Counted from the stretch's first letter, positions 50,233 to 62,854 are shown. The stretch is DNA of 64,000 nt from Podaxis mareebaensis (GCA_018524725.1 JAEUWP010000334.1:93465-157464), one strand, 5' to 3'. Notes: generated from the sequence alone by a model not told the origin. Made by a program: numbers and translations.

Positions 50233-51677
50233 CTACCGTCCACTCGCTGTCTTGGCTTGGATGACACGGTCGTATGACTCGCGTAGAGGCGTTCTCCGTG
50301 CTAGTACTGTCAAATGGTTGTTGAGATAAGGTCCAGGGAGGAGCGGGTGGATAGCTTCAATGTTGACGTGTGGATTAACAGGAGGGAAGAACGAGATCTG
50401 TTGGGGTGAGGGTGGACGTGTGACGCTGGGCAAGTGAGCGAGTGAACTGAGAGCGGTAGTAGAAGGAGTAGTGGACATGGCCGATATCGTGCGAGTACGG
50501 TCGTATGGCGCAGCGGGAGTGGTAGTGTACTGTGCGGGAAGGGTGGACACGGAACGAGCAGAGGAAACAGATGACCTGCGGTGGTTCGGGAATTCGGCAG
50601 TGTATCCACCAGGGGACGTCGCTGACGTTCTGACGCTGACGGGAGAGGTTGAGATGTTGCTATCGGGTGCACTTGAGGGCGGGTCTGAGATGACAGTAAG
50701 AGGGGCAAGAGGTGCAGGTTTAGGAACAATATTGAAGTGTCCTTGGGAGTGACCTCTTATCAGCGGATGGGGTCGCATGCCATCTAGCCGACTTGAGACA
50801 GAGTGTATGGACGGTGGCCGCGTGATGGATTGGCGTTTGGGTTGGTGGGTCTGTCGGGACACTGTCCGAGCATGGTTGGTTTCTCGTGCCGACATATCAG
50901 CATGATCGGAGGATAAATGCGGTTGTGACTGATCGCGTCCCTGTTCAGCGTAGTGCGAGTTTCGTTCTGATGGGACGTTCAGGTCGGAATTGGTGGTAGG
51001 GAAAGGCATTTGGGTGGGAGCTTGCTTCGCCGCTGCCGCTTTGGTGACGTCGAAATCCGACTGTCGGGCCGTGTCTACACGCGAAAGGGGTTCCTGAATT
51101 CGGGCAGCTTGAGGGTGCTGCTGCCCAAGCTGAGCACGCTGGAGTTGGCTGAGCAATTCTTGGGGTATACTATCTCCTTCCGACGCAGTGTCAGAGTCCG
51201 AATCATCCTGGTTGGGGGTTTGGGCCCCGCTGCTTGAAACCCATTCGTCCTCATCGTCTTCATCCTCCGCAGTTTGAGTTATCATAAACCCTGCATTTGC
51301 CTTTGTTGCATTGGCCTTTTGCTGCATGGCATTCCCAGTAGATCCGGTCCTCTTCACCTGGGTGTTCTGCGGTACGCGCTGGCTGCTATTGACCCGCGAA
51401 AAGCCGGGTCTTCCTCCCTAAAAATTGGCAGTAAGAACCCACGACTCTCATGAGGCAAAGAAGACAGTCGATCTTTGTCTAGAGCGAAACTGTGGGCCTA
51501 GGCACGGGAACCTACCTCGTGCGCATGTGGGATTTTCTTGTTTTTCTCAGTTCCTCTGGTGCTTGCACCATCCTTCTGGGTGAACTGTAGATTTGCGCCG
51601 ACTCTGGAAGCGGAAGATGATCGTGAGTGAGTACGGAGCTGCGCGGTAGAACCAGTTCTATGTCCCTTGGGTGCCAT
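50233..51677 (-). CDS. Unknown Ser/Thr/Pro-rich, probably disordered protein
   Basis: The ATG at 51677 (MAPKGHRTGSTAQLRTHSRS) starts a basic exon ending KNKKIPHAHE at a GTAGG donor; the next exon starts GGRPGFSRVNSSQRVPQNTQ and is open for 1.1 kb to 50233. An acidic block (TAEDEDDEDEWVSSSGAQTP) sits near residue 110, followed by long Ser/Pro/Thr stretches. Near the end is a less biased segment (NPHVNIEAIHPLLPGPYLNN and RRTPLRESYDRVIQAK) that may be a folded or binding motif. About 460 residues. The acidic EDEWVSSSG block recalls fungal nutrient-signalling regulators, but I cannot name a family. It shares a 155-bp divergent promoter with UTP6. Confidence 0.65.
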
Positions 51678-51832
51678 GGCAGAGCAGAGTTGTGACCGAG
51701 GTCAAACCGGGCCGGCGAGTTTGATGGAAAAGTTGTTGAGTCTTGTTGTCACTAATTTTTGTCTCTCCCACTTGTCCCCCTACCCCACATACCTTTCGTA
51801 TTCTATCTGGCCCTCTGGTCCTTTGATTGGCA
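51678..51832. promoter_or_regulatory. Divergent promoter, unknown gene / UTP6
   Basis: 155 bp between opposite start codons, with a pyrimidine-rich part on the UTP6 side (51750-51810). Confidence 0.45.
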
Positions 51833-54284
51833 ATGGAGCGTGTTCAATTCCAGCAGGAGCAGGTGCGCTGAACAATAATCAAGCAGGAGAGCATGTATTT
51901 ACTCGCAAGATGATAGATGCTCCTAGAACTCAAAGATCTAGTCGATAAAAACATATTCACTGAAGTGAGCAACTCTTCCTCTGTGCAGTGCTCTCCAAGA
52001 ACTCGAGACAAATAGTACATGATATAGAAAGAGACGAAACAGATCATGAAGAAACGCACGGCATTTGAAACTACGCTCGTTCGACGCGTCGCCAAAAAAG
52101 CAGATTTCCTGCGCTATGTCACTTATGAGATGGGCCTCGAGCACTTGCGACGAAAACGAATCGCTCGGCTGAGTCCGTTCATTTCCAGCACTTTGGTCGA
52201 TCGACGAAGACTCACCCTGCTCTTCGACTAGATCTCCCACCAGCCCCACCCACAATCTCTGACTACGCACTTGTTCGGAGGCAGTTTCATATCTTTGAGC
52301 GGGCTCTCAAACGATTTAAATCTGACGTAGGACTGTGGATTCAGTATATCCAGCTTGCGAAACGCGAGGGTGCTCGCGCCCTCGTTGGCAGGATCACAGC
52401 TAGGTAGGCATCTATGACCCTGGTTATATGAAAATCCCTCAGACCCCCTTATCACCTAGAGCTCTACAACTACACCCCAATAAACCTGCGCTCTACATCA
52501 TCGCGGCTTCTCATGAATTGGACCACTTGTCGCCTTCGGCCGCGCGGACGCTCCTCCAGAGGGGAATTCGCATGAATCCCGAAAGTATTGATATGTGGCG
52601 CGAGTACGTACGCATGGAGCTTGGCTTCATCGAGAGCCTAAGGCGAAGATGGGATATACTGGGAATCTCGTTGACGCCAAGAGCAAAAGGCAAAGTGAGA
52701 AAAGGAAAAGGCAAGGCAGAAGAGGAAGCCGACCCAAGTGAATTTATCGGCTTGGCCTTTGAGGGACCAGGTGGTGCTGGGTCTGGGGACAAAAGCCAAG
52801 GGGACACTGAAGCCACCAACGACGACCTGATGCAGATAGATACCGAAAACGACGGATTGGATGGGGATGAGGGATCGACAGCACGCCGACAGATCATGCA
52901 AGGAGCAATTGTCAAATCGGTTATGGCAAGTGCGGCTGAAGGTATGTGATGTGCCTTACAGGCCTCCTTGTTTAATGACTTTGTTTCATGTGGCCGACTG
53001 TGCATTGCTGACTTTTATCAATTTCGGCAGCCCTTCCCAAGATCGGACTCTTTGTGCAGCTCAAGGCTGTGATAGCAGAATACCCGTCCCCCGTTGAACT
53101 TCGGAAATTACTGCTTGACCATTTGTATGATCTGGTTCGGTCAACCTTGCCTGGCGATGCCCAGGCTGCACGACTGTTGGCAGATAGGCATATCGCTCCA
53201 GACCTCAAGGGTGAGAAACTCGTGGATGGGGTCCAGCGCGCAAATGAAGAGTTGCTGGCCGAGGCGAAATCCCGACGCCAAGAAGAGATATACCAGGCAT
53301 ATGCGGACTTTGTGGAAGACTGGTGTCAAAAGGCGATTGATCAACATTTGGTGAGTATCGAGTCGCCCTGTGGTATGCATACACTACTGACTATAGTCTT
53401 GTACAGAAAATGTATCTTATTTCGTCACTACAGGCCTTGATACAACAGGCAAAGACATCACCATCATTGTTGTCTGCGCATATCAGGTTGCTGATAGGAC
53501 TTGCGGGGGCTGACGCAAGTGTTCCTGCCAAGGCTATTCGCACCGCGCGAAAGTATACGTCCAAGGCACCGGCATCTTCCCAAGTGTGGCTTGCGAGGCT
53601 CGAAGTAGAGAAGGCATTTGGGGCAGGTGGTACTGAGGGTCAAGCGAGCGTGGGTGAGACATGGAGAGAAGCCCGTAACTCAGTTGCAGGGGGGGAAGAG
53701 GATGTATTGAAAGTATGGTTATGGGGTCTCGGTGACGAAGAAGCCAAATTGGTTGGGGACAAAAAGATGATTCACGAGGTAAGCACGAGCCACTACTTAA
53801 TTGGCGAAAGCGAATACTAACGCTAAGCTGAAAGGAATTACTAAAAGAGAGCATGCGCGACGGGTCGTTACGTGGAGTACACGAAAGACTGTTGATGAGT
53901 TATGTCACGGTACTGCACGAGGTGATGGGACAAGAGGCGACATCGGATCAAGCCAGTAAGATGTCGGCGAAGTGGTTGCATGAAGTACGTCGGATTGGGA
54001 GGAGTTATCTCACGACCGGTAGGGTCTGGCAAAAACTGTTTAGCGTGATTGGAGAAACAGACACATGGACACAAGGGAAGAAAGAAGTGCTGGAGACGGT
54101 GTACGAAGAATGGCGAGAGAAGGATGGAGTGGAGGCAACCGTTGGGTGGGGACGATGGCTAATGGTGCATGGGAAGGGTGGGGAAGCGAGTGCAGTGGTT
54201 GCTCGTGCGACGAGGGTGATGAGTGAGGACGAACGGACAGATGTTGAGGAACGGTGGAGACAAGTTATGGACGTAGATAGATGA
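51833..54284 (+). CDS. UTP6: U3 snoRNP/small-subunit processome protein UTP6
   Basis: Nucleolar HAT-repeat protein of the UTP-B complex, needed for 18S rRNA processing. ATG at 51833 (MERVQFQQEQ), intron to MLLELKDLVDKNIFTE; EVR-type junction to IMKKRTAFETTLVRRVAKKA, then DFLRYVTYEMGLEHLRRKRI. The N-terminal block is the UTP6 signature. HAT repeats follow: RRQFHIFERALKRFKSDVGL, WIQYIQLAKREGARALVGRI and LHPNKPALYIIAASHELDHL. A Gly/Lys and acidic insertion lies at 52690-52870, then more helices to LPKIGLFVQLKAVIAEYP, DEEAKLVGDKKMIHEELLKE and the end at 54284 (VEERWRQVMDVDR). About 700 residues, introns at several positions, borders in the second half approximate. Confidence 0.92.
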
Positions 54285-55145
54285 TTAGTCATCACAACAG
54301 ACGTGCGCTCGACAGGGCAGGGTGGAGGACAAGGGCGGAGGTGATCTAAGATTGGGTGAAGCACATGGTCGGTCCAGATCGCTGTGCGATCCACGGCCGT
54401 GTCAACTAAACCGAGCCGTTGCAACCCAGTCCCTGTTGTCCCGTGTTTGTCCTACCTCCGCATCCCCCTGTCTGCTTTGGTTTGGAGGCGATAAGCACAT
54501 GGACAATGGGGAGGGTCAGTGCGCGAGGGGGCGGTAGATTACATACAGAGGCATGCATCTGTATCATGATTGCTGTTGCTGATCTGAACCGGTATTTTTG
54601 TCAGGACGGACACACGCGTGGTGTCGAAGCCAAGTGAGCACATGGTCACAAATAACTGAGCGCAGCCACCGTTCCCAGCATCTTTCTCTCCTGCGCTCAC
54701 CTCTCTCCCCCCTCCTCCTCGTCGTCGTGCGCTGGTCGAAAGCGTTGGTGAGTATCTTTCTGCATTTTACTCGTCTTTCGCCGTGTGCAGTGCCACGCCC
54801 CGTGGCTACGACCCAGCTCAGCCCCTGAAAAGGGTAGTGCTGCCTTTTCCTTATTTATAATTGACTCGTTGAAACAAAACCAGTCTCGACTGATTCACGC
54901 TCCGCCACCTTCTCCCTCCAGCTTTCTGTTCCCCAGGCCTCCCATCGCAGCCAGACGTCGACGGGACGTCGTTCCTTCCCCTCTCGTCCGTCTAGGACCA
55001 CTTCTGCCACCCTGCTGCATGTATCGCGTCCTCAACCAGCTCAGACTCAAAGCCGGTCTCGTCTGAACGGACATCTGTCTTTCCATACGAGAACCTACTC
55101 TCCCCTCGAGTAGAGCCACCTCACGACCATCTTCCTCCGCGCTCC
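54285..55145 (+). promoter_or_regulatory. Upstream region of the Ran1/Ksp1-type kinase
   Basis: 861 bp; the last 480 bp (54660-55145) are strongly pyrimidine-rich and look like promoter and a long 5' leader. A donor-like gtgagt at about 54749 and an acceptor-like tgtgcag at about 54790 could bound a leader intron. No gene seen. Confidence 0.35.
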
Positions 55146-58100
55146 ATGTTGCAGTATCCGCTCCAGCTTCCTCCCCTCTCCCTCTCATCGTCCCCCAAGC
55201 CTGCTCCCAAAGACAATGAATATTTTCGCCCTAATGATCCACGTTTTCCTCCCAGTCCCCTGACGAAGCGCCTTCACAAAGACAGCCTCGTCAACCGCCC
55301 TTCGGTTATTTCTCCCCTCGCCTTGTCTGCTAATCATGTTCCTTCGCCCTCCTCTGGCTCACCCTCGGCCAACTCGATAAAGCTTCCACGTAGCCCCTAC
55401 ATCTCTTCCCGCCCACTCTCCACGTCAATCCCCGTCCCCAGTGCCAACGTACACAATGGCAATGACTCCACCCAATCTCGGGTCTCTTCGGGTTCTTCCA
55501 CCATTGAGGACGTTTTGGCGCCCGGAGACGTGGTGGGTGAAGGCTGTCCACTTCAGGGAGAGCCTATCCGTCTCGTCTCGATAAGCTCCAAGTTCGAGGC
55601 AGATGATGACCCAGACGTCACAGAACCTGCTCAAGAGTTCGAGGTCGTGAGGCGCCTTGGTTCGGGTAGTTATGCGGTTGTTTATCTTGTCAAGGAGGTT
55701 CTATCCCGTTCCCCCCCTTCCGAAGATGGTCATATGTCAACCATTGGTGCAATGGAGTTTGATGGACATCTCTCTCGCCGTCCAGAGACAGTGTATGGAC
55801 GCGAGTACGCAATCAAGTGCTTGTCTAAAGCTAACCTTGACGAGGAAGCTCTGGACGCGCAGTTGACCGAGGTGAGTGTTGGCTTCTCGTCGGTCCACCT
55901 CTGCCGGCGGCTAACTCGGATTCCCAGGTTACCATTCATCAGTCACTGCACTCGCACCCCAACATCGTCACTCTTCACAGGACTCTCGAGACCTCTTCGT
56001 TTCTGCTTCTTCTGTTGGAATACGTTCCTGGTGAAGATTTGTTTTACTTTTTGGAACAGGCCCGCGACCATTATGAACTGGACAATGCCAATCCTCTTGA
56101 TCCAATTTCTGTTTCCCGCACACCCCCCACTCCCAGTTTGCTTTCGAATCTTCATCCCTCGCAGCTGCTTTCCCGTACCCGCTTACGGCTTATCGCCTCC
56201 ATGTTCGCCCAGATGTGCGATGCCGTAGCAGCATGCCACGCCCAACAGGTCTTTCACCGTGATATCAAGCCCGAAAACTTTATCGTCACCGATGGATGGA
56301 TCACCCTTCCGGACGGTCGTCAGGAACGGAAAGTCATCGTCAAGCTGACTGATTTTGGACTATCGACTACGGACGTTGAATCATCTGATATGGATTGTGG
56401 CAGCGCCCCTTACATGAGCTACGGTGAGTCTATTCGACACCCACTACGCAATCAGTTTCTATAACTCTGTTTCCCCACAGAATGCAGGAACAACGTGGCA
56501 CCAACTTATCGTCCCCGCGCTGCTGACGTCTGGTCACTCGGCATTGTGCTCATCAACATGTGAGCCTCTCTCTTCCAACTACGATCATTTTATTGACAGA
56601 TCTTCTTTTAAGGTTATACCATTTCAATCCTTGGACTGACACTTCTCAGGGAGCCTGCCCTTCGTTCGACTTGTATCGCCGTGACCCCGTCAATTTCTTC
56701 ATGTATAGGTTCACTGGCATGACTCGACCCGTTGCGGAATTCCTGGCCAACCGAGTCTTCTGCATTTTGGACGATTCTGGTGACGATTCTCCTCGCGTCA
56801 CCGCGAGCGAGTTTGGAATGTGGATCAAAAACCTGCCTACCCTTCTTGGCGGCTGCCATGGCATGCATCGCACTGTATCAAACAGCTCAACCCAAGGTCA
56901 TCCCATTGCGCCCTCCACTCCCTTGTCCCATCGTCCCTCCTCCCGCAACCCCTCAGTTAGTGCCAAGACTTCTCGCACTCCCGCTCTGGTTGCTCGTTCG
57001 CTCTCCCGCGCTCCTTCTCTCGGTCCCGCGTACGAGAGGGAGGAAGCCTGTGAACTCTCCACGGTTTATGATCAAGAACCCGAGGAGCAACCACAGGAAC
57101 CTGAGGAGAAAAAACCGGAACGGCCGTCGGAGGAAGTACAGACCCGGCTGGGCGAAGATGACCCTGCGTCGATCAGGACGACATCCACTAAACGCAGGAA
57201 ACGTGGACTACGCAAGGGAAAAGGTACCTCTACTGCGACGCCAACGACAACTACAGATGAAACGCTGATCACCCTAACCATCGCTTCTCAAGCACTTGCA
57301 CGGGAGATTAGCATGGCATCGAAGGCGTCCTCCAACAAATCAGTATCGACCAAGGCTTCCGTTACCTCCTCGACTCGCCGTCGTGGCGGTGGCCCCTATG
57401 AACCCGTTGCACTCCACGCTATGCCGACGCACCTGATCACTGGTAACAAGGGCACACCACCGGCTGCATCTCCAGCTCCACCTCCTCTTCCCCACCCATC
57501 GACTTCTACTGCTCCCGCCAAGAAGACTTCGAAATGGAAACTATCCTTTGGCAAACAGAACGCGGGCGTTTCGACCACGAATATTGCTGCAGGAGCTTCT
57601 TCCACGGAGGACAACCCTCCTCCCTCTCCGTTGGACTTGGGGTCCTCTCATCAACAACCCATGTCTACCACTGCCAGTAATGTCACAAGTCTCATCATGA
57701 GCCTCAATGCACCAACTCTCAATTCCGCAGCTGGCTCGACCAACAAGGTGGATGAACATGAACCTCCATCGACTTGGACCAGAGGCCGACGCGGGCGAGG
57801 CTCTCCAACACCTATCAAGTCCACTAGCAAGTCCCCCGGGTATGGGCTGTCCACCAGTCCTAACACTTTCAACACTTGGGCTTTTGGCGAGAAACGTTCT
57901 GATCGCGGAATTTCTCCCAATAGTACTCGTAGTGGACGCTCAGGGCGACCAGTGGCTTCCAGTGCCAGTTCCATCGCCTCCGGGAACTGGCGCAGCTCCA
58001 TGAGCACAACTTCTAGTGCAGGCACTTCCACTTCGGCGTTCACACGCTACAGTAACTCCAGCAACAGGAGCATTTCTACTACGGCTACCAGCGTGTCGTC

Positions 58101-58572
58101 AGCTTCTTGGCGCACCGGTGGCAAGGGTCCGCAATCGTCGGCATCCTCTACTCATTCCGCTTACCCAACGTTGCCAAAGAACATCAAGAGTAAGTTGCTC
58201 CCGTCCATATATATATATATATCCTACAGAAATTGAAAACTCCCGGTAGTCATGACTGGTGTTCCTTGGGAACTGGATCAGTTACCTCGTGGCCAGTACC
58301 CTAATCCTGTTGGTGATATTTTTGGCTCTCCCCCGCCGCGTAAGCCTAGGACCAGGAAGACCAAAGATTCCAAACTGGATACAATCAACGAGCGGCCTGG
58401 CCATCACGGTAGTACTTCTCGTATGCCTGAGAATACCCGTCGTGATGCCTCCACGAGCACAACTGATCTCGCCGGTAATGGGAAGGAAGAAGGAAGCGAG
58501 AATGTCAAAAAGGTTCAGAAGGGTCAAATCACCGCGTTGGCCAAGATGTTGTCTGCCTTGCGTCGTCCTTGA
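55146..58572 (+). CDS. KSP1: Ran1/Ksp1-type serine/threonine kinase
   Basis: Predicted Ser/Thr kinase related to fission yeast Ran1/Pat1 and budding yeast Ksp1 (nutrient, meiosis and autophagy control). ATG at 55146 (MLQYPLQLPPLSLSSSPKPA), 160 residues of Ser/Pro-rich head, then the Gly loop RRLGSGSYAVVYLVKE, lysine motif YAIKCLSK, VTIHQSLHSHPNIVTLH (after an intron), LLEYVPGEDLFYFLEQA, HRDIKPENFIV, LTDFGLSTTD and GSAPYMSYE. ECRNNVAPTYRPRAADVWSL then ILDDSGDDSPRVTASEF close the domain. All catalytic residues are present. A long Ser/Thr-rich tail follows, including SKWKLSFGKQ and KKNIKIMTGVPWEL-like sequence over intron 58190-58249. The insert between YGREYAIK and the Gly loop is long. Stop at 58572. 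About 1,000 residues. Confidence 0.88.
58207..58222. repeat. (AT)8 microsatellite in the last KSP1 intron
   Basis: Sixteen bases of alternating A and T inside intron 58190-58249. The intron still has a good donor (GTAAGT) and acceptor (ggtag). Confidence 0.8.
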
Positions 58573-59127
58573 TTTCGTTTCGCAATTGACATTTTTTCTC
58601 GTTCGGTCCTGTTTTCTTCGGAGTTTGGTGATGTTATCCCCGACATCTCTGTCGTGCTTAACACGAAGTAGTCTTTTTCCTCAACCTTTCTGGTCACGGT
58701 GCGCAGTCAACTTGTCCGCCAGTCGCTCATCCACCCTCCACAACCCCACAATACACCTCACCCGCCGTCACCAACAACGCCACACCTCTACTTAGTACTC
58801 AGCACCGATGATTTGTTGATCACCGAGTAATTTTTCCTGGAATGTTAGGTGTTTTCTTCGGTCTTTCGAAAGGACTTGTAACCATTGTTCGCATGCAAGC
58901 AGTATTCGCGATCCTTGTCATTCATCAAATATTGTCACAATCCTTGCAATAACCCCTTGTGCTTTAGTCATATACAGATAAATACTCGTATCATATTTAA
59001 TGTTTTACCCTGGTCCAGTAGTTATGCAGAGTAAACATCAATACAAAAAATGTTGTAGTTGGGATGCTTACTCTACTTTGTTGCACCTCAAATACCAGCG
59101 AAGCTCAACCCGGTATTAAGGTTGAAG
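58573..59127. other. Convergent intergenic region
   Basis: Between the kinase and cyclin stops; T-rich, with 3' UTR character. Nothing called. Confidence 0.4.
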
Positions 59128-60234
59128 TTATTGCGGCCGCGGTTGTGATTGCGACTGTTGGAGTGCTGCGAAAGCCATATTTTGTTCCAAGGTTGCTCGT
59201 GGGATGCCTTCGGGTGAAGGAGCATAAGAGCCTGGATCAATGAGGATTGTCGATGCTTCGGTGGAGCGGCGACGAGCAGGACTGGTGGAAACCTCGGGCG
59301 AAGGATCCCGGGACTGACCACTGTCGATGTCTATGTCGCTGTCAGATCCACTCTGGGAATTGTCTCCTGCAAGAACGTAACGGCCGGAGCTGTTTGTCCT
59401 GACGAGGTTGGTGTAGTATTCGTTGAGAATCTCGCGTGTACACTGGTAAGGATAAGCACAGACTGTAAGGGTCGAGTTGAAAACGAGCGGAGGTGTATCA
59501 GAAATAAGCCAGAATGATGGTGGGGGATGAAGGAAGAGGTAGGCGAACGAAGCGATGTTGGTTGGGTGGGAATGACAAAAAAAAGAAATCTGCTAACCAT
59601 TAATTGCCAATCGATGGCCGATAGAAACTCTCGTTCTAGCGAGTTGAGTTCTGTGACTGTAATTCCACCGACTTTGGCGTAGAGTTGATTTGTGCAGAAA
59701 GCATCAGATAGACCCTTGCTGGAGGCGGTAATAGCGGCGATGATGAAGCGATGACAGGTGAGCGATGTGAAGATGAATATGGGCATCCGAGTACTAATTT
59801 TGTCAATGTAGTGTAAAATGAGGAGAAGACATGCTTTCTTGGAGGACGTCAGGTCGGCCCTATGCACAGGATATTTAAAGCCGTGGGCTGTACGGACCTC
59901 TACATTTGTAAAGCGGACGATGCGCTTGAGATAATCGAGCACCGATATGTTAGGCACCGAACGTGAATGGAATCTTGTGAGATTTTCACTAGAAGGAAGC
60001 TGTCAAGAAAAGAAAAAATGCGTGCAGGTCAAAAGGCCGACTCACGGTAGTAATGGGATCTTGTCATTATGGGACATCAAACGTTGCAACATATCAGCTA
60101 AATAATCATAGATTAAGGCCTGAATTTCTCCGGAAGGGAGTGAGGAATCTACCGATGAGTTCAACAAGGTGGTCGATGGGAGCATCCTCGAATGTGGCCG
60201 GTAACTCGACCCTGTCTGAGCTCGAGGATTCCAT
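59128..60234 (-). CDS. PHO80/PCL-type cyclin
   Basis: Partner cyclin for a Pho85-type kinase. ATG at 60234 (MESSSSDRVELPATFEDAPI), intron from HLVELI to ADMLQRLMSHNDKIPLLP, then ENLTRFHSRSVPNISVLDYL. KRIVRFTNVE joins to KACLLLILHYIDKISTRMPI, followed by SLTCHRFIIAAITASSKGLS and FCTNQLYAKVGGITVTELN. LEREFLSAIDWQLM and CTREILNEYYTNLVRTN end the cyclin box. The tail is Ser/Asp-rich (SGSDSDIDIDSGQSRDPS) and ends ALQQSQSQPRPQ at 59128. About 290 residues. The HND-x-I and F-H-S-R-x-x-P-x-I-S-V-x-D-Y motifs are characteristic of this group. Divergent from RPL12 (244 bp). Confidence 0.92.
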
Positions 60235-60478
60235 GGACCCATCGCACGAGGTAGCCGTTGTGGCTGGCGATCTTCTTGACAATCACCCGACCCGAATCTT
60301 GCTTCTAAAAGCTCTAGTGCAACAGAGACAAATAGACGACCCCGTCCCGCAACCCATCAATCACTCTGTACAGTTCATCAGCGGACTCTAAACCTTAATT
60401 TCCTGGTCCCCCATTGGTGTTTACTGATCGCTGTAAAGCAATCCTGCCCGTCGCCGTCCACCAACTCGCTCCCTCGCC
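60235..60478. promoter_or_regulatory. Divergent promoter, cyclin / RPL12
   Basis: 244 bp between opposite start codons; C/T-rich just before the RPL12 ATG. Confidence 0.45.
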
Positions 60479-61143
60479 ATGGCCCCAAAATTCGTGCGTG
60501 ATTACGTTTCTGTGTATAGTCCGACTCGCTCACTCACCGACATGCTGTAGGACCCTAATGAGATAAAAATCATCTACCTTCGTGCAACCGGTGGTGAAGT
60601 CGGTGCTTCATCTGCCTTGGCCCCTAAAATCGGTCCCCTCGGTCTCGTGCGTATAGTGACCATGTCGAGTCTGAGCTGGTTTTGATTAGGACCATCAATA
60701 GTCACCGAAGAAGGTCGGTGAAGATATCGCAAAGGCGACATCTGCATGGAAGGGTCTACGCGTTACCGTCCAACTCACAATTCAAAACCGTCAAGCCGCC
60801 GTCTCCGTCGTTCCTTCAGCATCTTCGCTAGTTATCCGTGCTCTCAAAGGTGCGAATCACTGTTGGACTCGTTGAATTGGGATGTGGTGCTCATATTGGC
60901 ATAGAGCCCCCTCGTGACCGAAAGAAGGAGAAGAACATCAAGCACAGTGGCAACATCCCCCTTGACGAGATCTACGATATTGCACGAACAATGAGGGAAA
61001 AGTCGCTGGCGAAGGAGCTGTCGGGTACCGTGAAGGAGATTTTGGGCACAGCTCAGAGCGTTGGTTGCACTGTGGACGGGAAGCCTCCCCATGATATCAT
61101 TGATGCCATCAATGCTGGTGAAATCGAGGTTCCCGCCCAGTAA
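60479..61143 (+). CDS. RPL12: 60S ribosomal protein L12 (uL11)
   Basis: Part of the stalk base of the large subunit, at the GTPase centre. ATG at 60479 (MAPKF), intron, [20 protein letters not shown], intron (to about 60698), [40 protein letters not shown], intron from ALK to [20 protein letters not shown]. The end is [20 protein letters not shown] and stop 61143. 165 residues or so, the standard length. All introns are short GT-AG. No snoRNA recognised in them. Confidence 0.97.
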
Positions 61144-61875
61144 ACATCTTGTGCAGTATTTCCTATTGATTCATCTTTCCGCACGCACGATGCGCTTTGG
61201 TGTGACCTATCTTCCATCGGCAGGCCAAAACGGTAGCTGGTTAATCACCTAAATGCCAGTACTTATCCTGTACCGGATGAGCTTGCTTGGTGCTCCTCGA
61301 AACGGGGCAATGACGTGAATTGCAGAAATGTGTTATACTCCGGCACCGCCTATGCTCGTCTTATCCGTGCAGTTCCGTTTAACAAGATCATTGAACAGCT
61401 CGCGTTGCCGTATATTCCTCAATACAGAAGTTGGGCCGGATGCCGGCCAAGGGGATGACGTGCCAGCTACATTTATTTGTTGCAACGTTGTTTTGTCTCG
61501 CCCAACCGAAGTTTCCCTCAAACTTTTTGAGTGCTGTGATTTAAGTGTTGTAGATGTATTGTGATTTGCTGCAACTAAGCCCCAGACTAGCACCCAATTC
61601 TTGTGCTGAATAAGAAAAGCCTTGTCATCTTGTATGATCTTTGTGGGTCCATCCTCCAATAGGGAACATAAGGAAAGAAGACTGCTATCGTAGTGCCAGG
61701 GGGTCTCAGCCTGTCCCAGCCTCGCCCTTACATTCACCGGCAATACTTATGTAAGGCAGTATTAGCGGCTCTTTTTTCAGGGCCGTGATTATTACTGCGC
61801 CGTCGACCTGCGTCATTCTCGGCACGGTATGGTATACATTCAATCATTCAACAAGGACCAACGGCAAGAAAGACC
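61144..61875. other. Intergenic region
   Basis: Downstream of RPL12 and upstream of the next plus-strand gene. A minus-strand frame (61333-61743) has no recognisable motif and is not called. Confidence 0.4.
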
Positions 61876-62854
61876 ATGACTTTGTTTTCACAATCTTCTC
61901 TTGTTCGCTCTGCCGCACTCCGCCAGCCTTCACCGCGAATCCAACGACAAGGACTCAAGAGGGTTACTTTTGGCCGTCCTTATGCTGGCAGTAAGTCAAG
62001 GTGGCTTATAATACTCTCCGGACTGGCTGGAGGAGCCGCAGCAGTCGTTGTCGGTGGTAAGTGATCAATGTTAACAAGGAAGAGAAACACTTTGATTGGT
62101 CCCCCCCCCTCCCTTCCCTGCAGGTTACGCGTTTTATCATTGGTCTGGGCTCAAGCATGCTGTAGACATTGTTCGACATCCGATACTATTCCTCAAACAA
62201 CAAGCTTCACAGAGATCTCTATCCAAAAACGGCGTGGATGTTGAGGCAGAGACCACCGCCGAACTACTCGCCGCTCTCCGCCAGGCCGCGAAAGCATATG
62301 TTACCGCTATTCCTGGAGCTGGTGCCCTCGTCGACGTGGCCTTCAACGAGATCGAGAAGGTGGTTTATGCCCACAAGGATGAAGCTCGCGATATTTTAAA
62401 AACTGCGTTTGAAGAAATGCAAGAAGCCGCAAAGGCAAGGGGTGCAGATTATAAGGGAACTGCTTGGGATATTCTGGCCATCTTGCGCGCTAAGCTAGGT
62501 CAAGTCCAGGCCCTTGCGGCCGCAGCAGGTCAAGACAAAATCGGACCCCTTTTCGACCGCTTTCCAGGGTTCTATGAACACGCGTCCGGCCATGTTCTTG
62601 GAGTTCGCACTTCCCTCTTATCTCTCCGCCAAAAGGGGTTGGAAAAGGTAATGTGGCTTGCCTCGTTGTCCTATGTTGATGAGTACGAATCTCGTGTATA
62701 GGGCAAGAGTGTTATATCGGGCTCATCAGGAAGGTCGAGTAATGCACTGGGTTCTGTCTCATCCGCAGCAGAAGCAACTACAGCTGATGCAAATCAACGA
62801 AAGAACCAAGCTACAGGGAATGTATCCGGTGAACAGGGTTCTGAAAGTTTCTAG
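61876..62854 (+). CDS. Mitochondrial-looking fungal membrane protein of unknown function
   Basis: ATG at 61876 (MTLFSQSSLVRSAALRQPSP). The N-terminus is basic, lacks acids and has Arg/Ser spacing typical of a mitochondrial presequence. One membrane helix follows (LIILSGLAGGAAAVVVGG), then after a short intron YAFYHWSGLKHAVDIVRHP. The soluble part is helical (TTAELLAALRQAAKAYVTAI, EIEKVVYAHKDEARDILKTA, GPLFDRFPGFYEHASGHVLG). An intron after EK joins to GKSVISGSSGRSSNALGSVS; the Ser/Thr-rich tail ends SGEQGSESF at 62854. About 290 residues. The YxxYHxSGxKxAVD block recalls a fungal family sometimes annotated as calcofluor-white hypersensitive protein; I am not sure of that. Confidence 0.75.
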
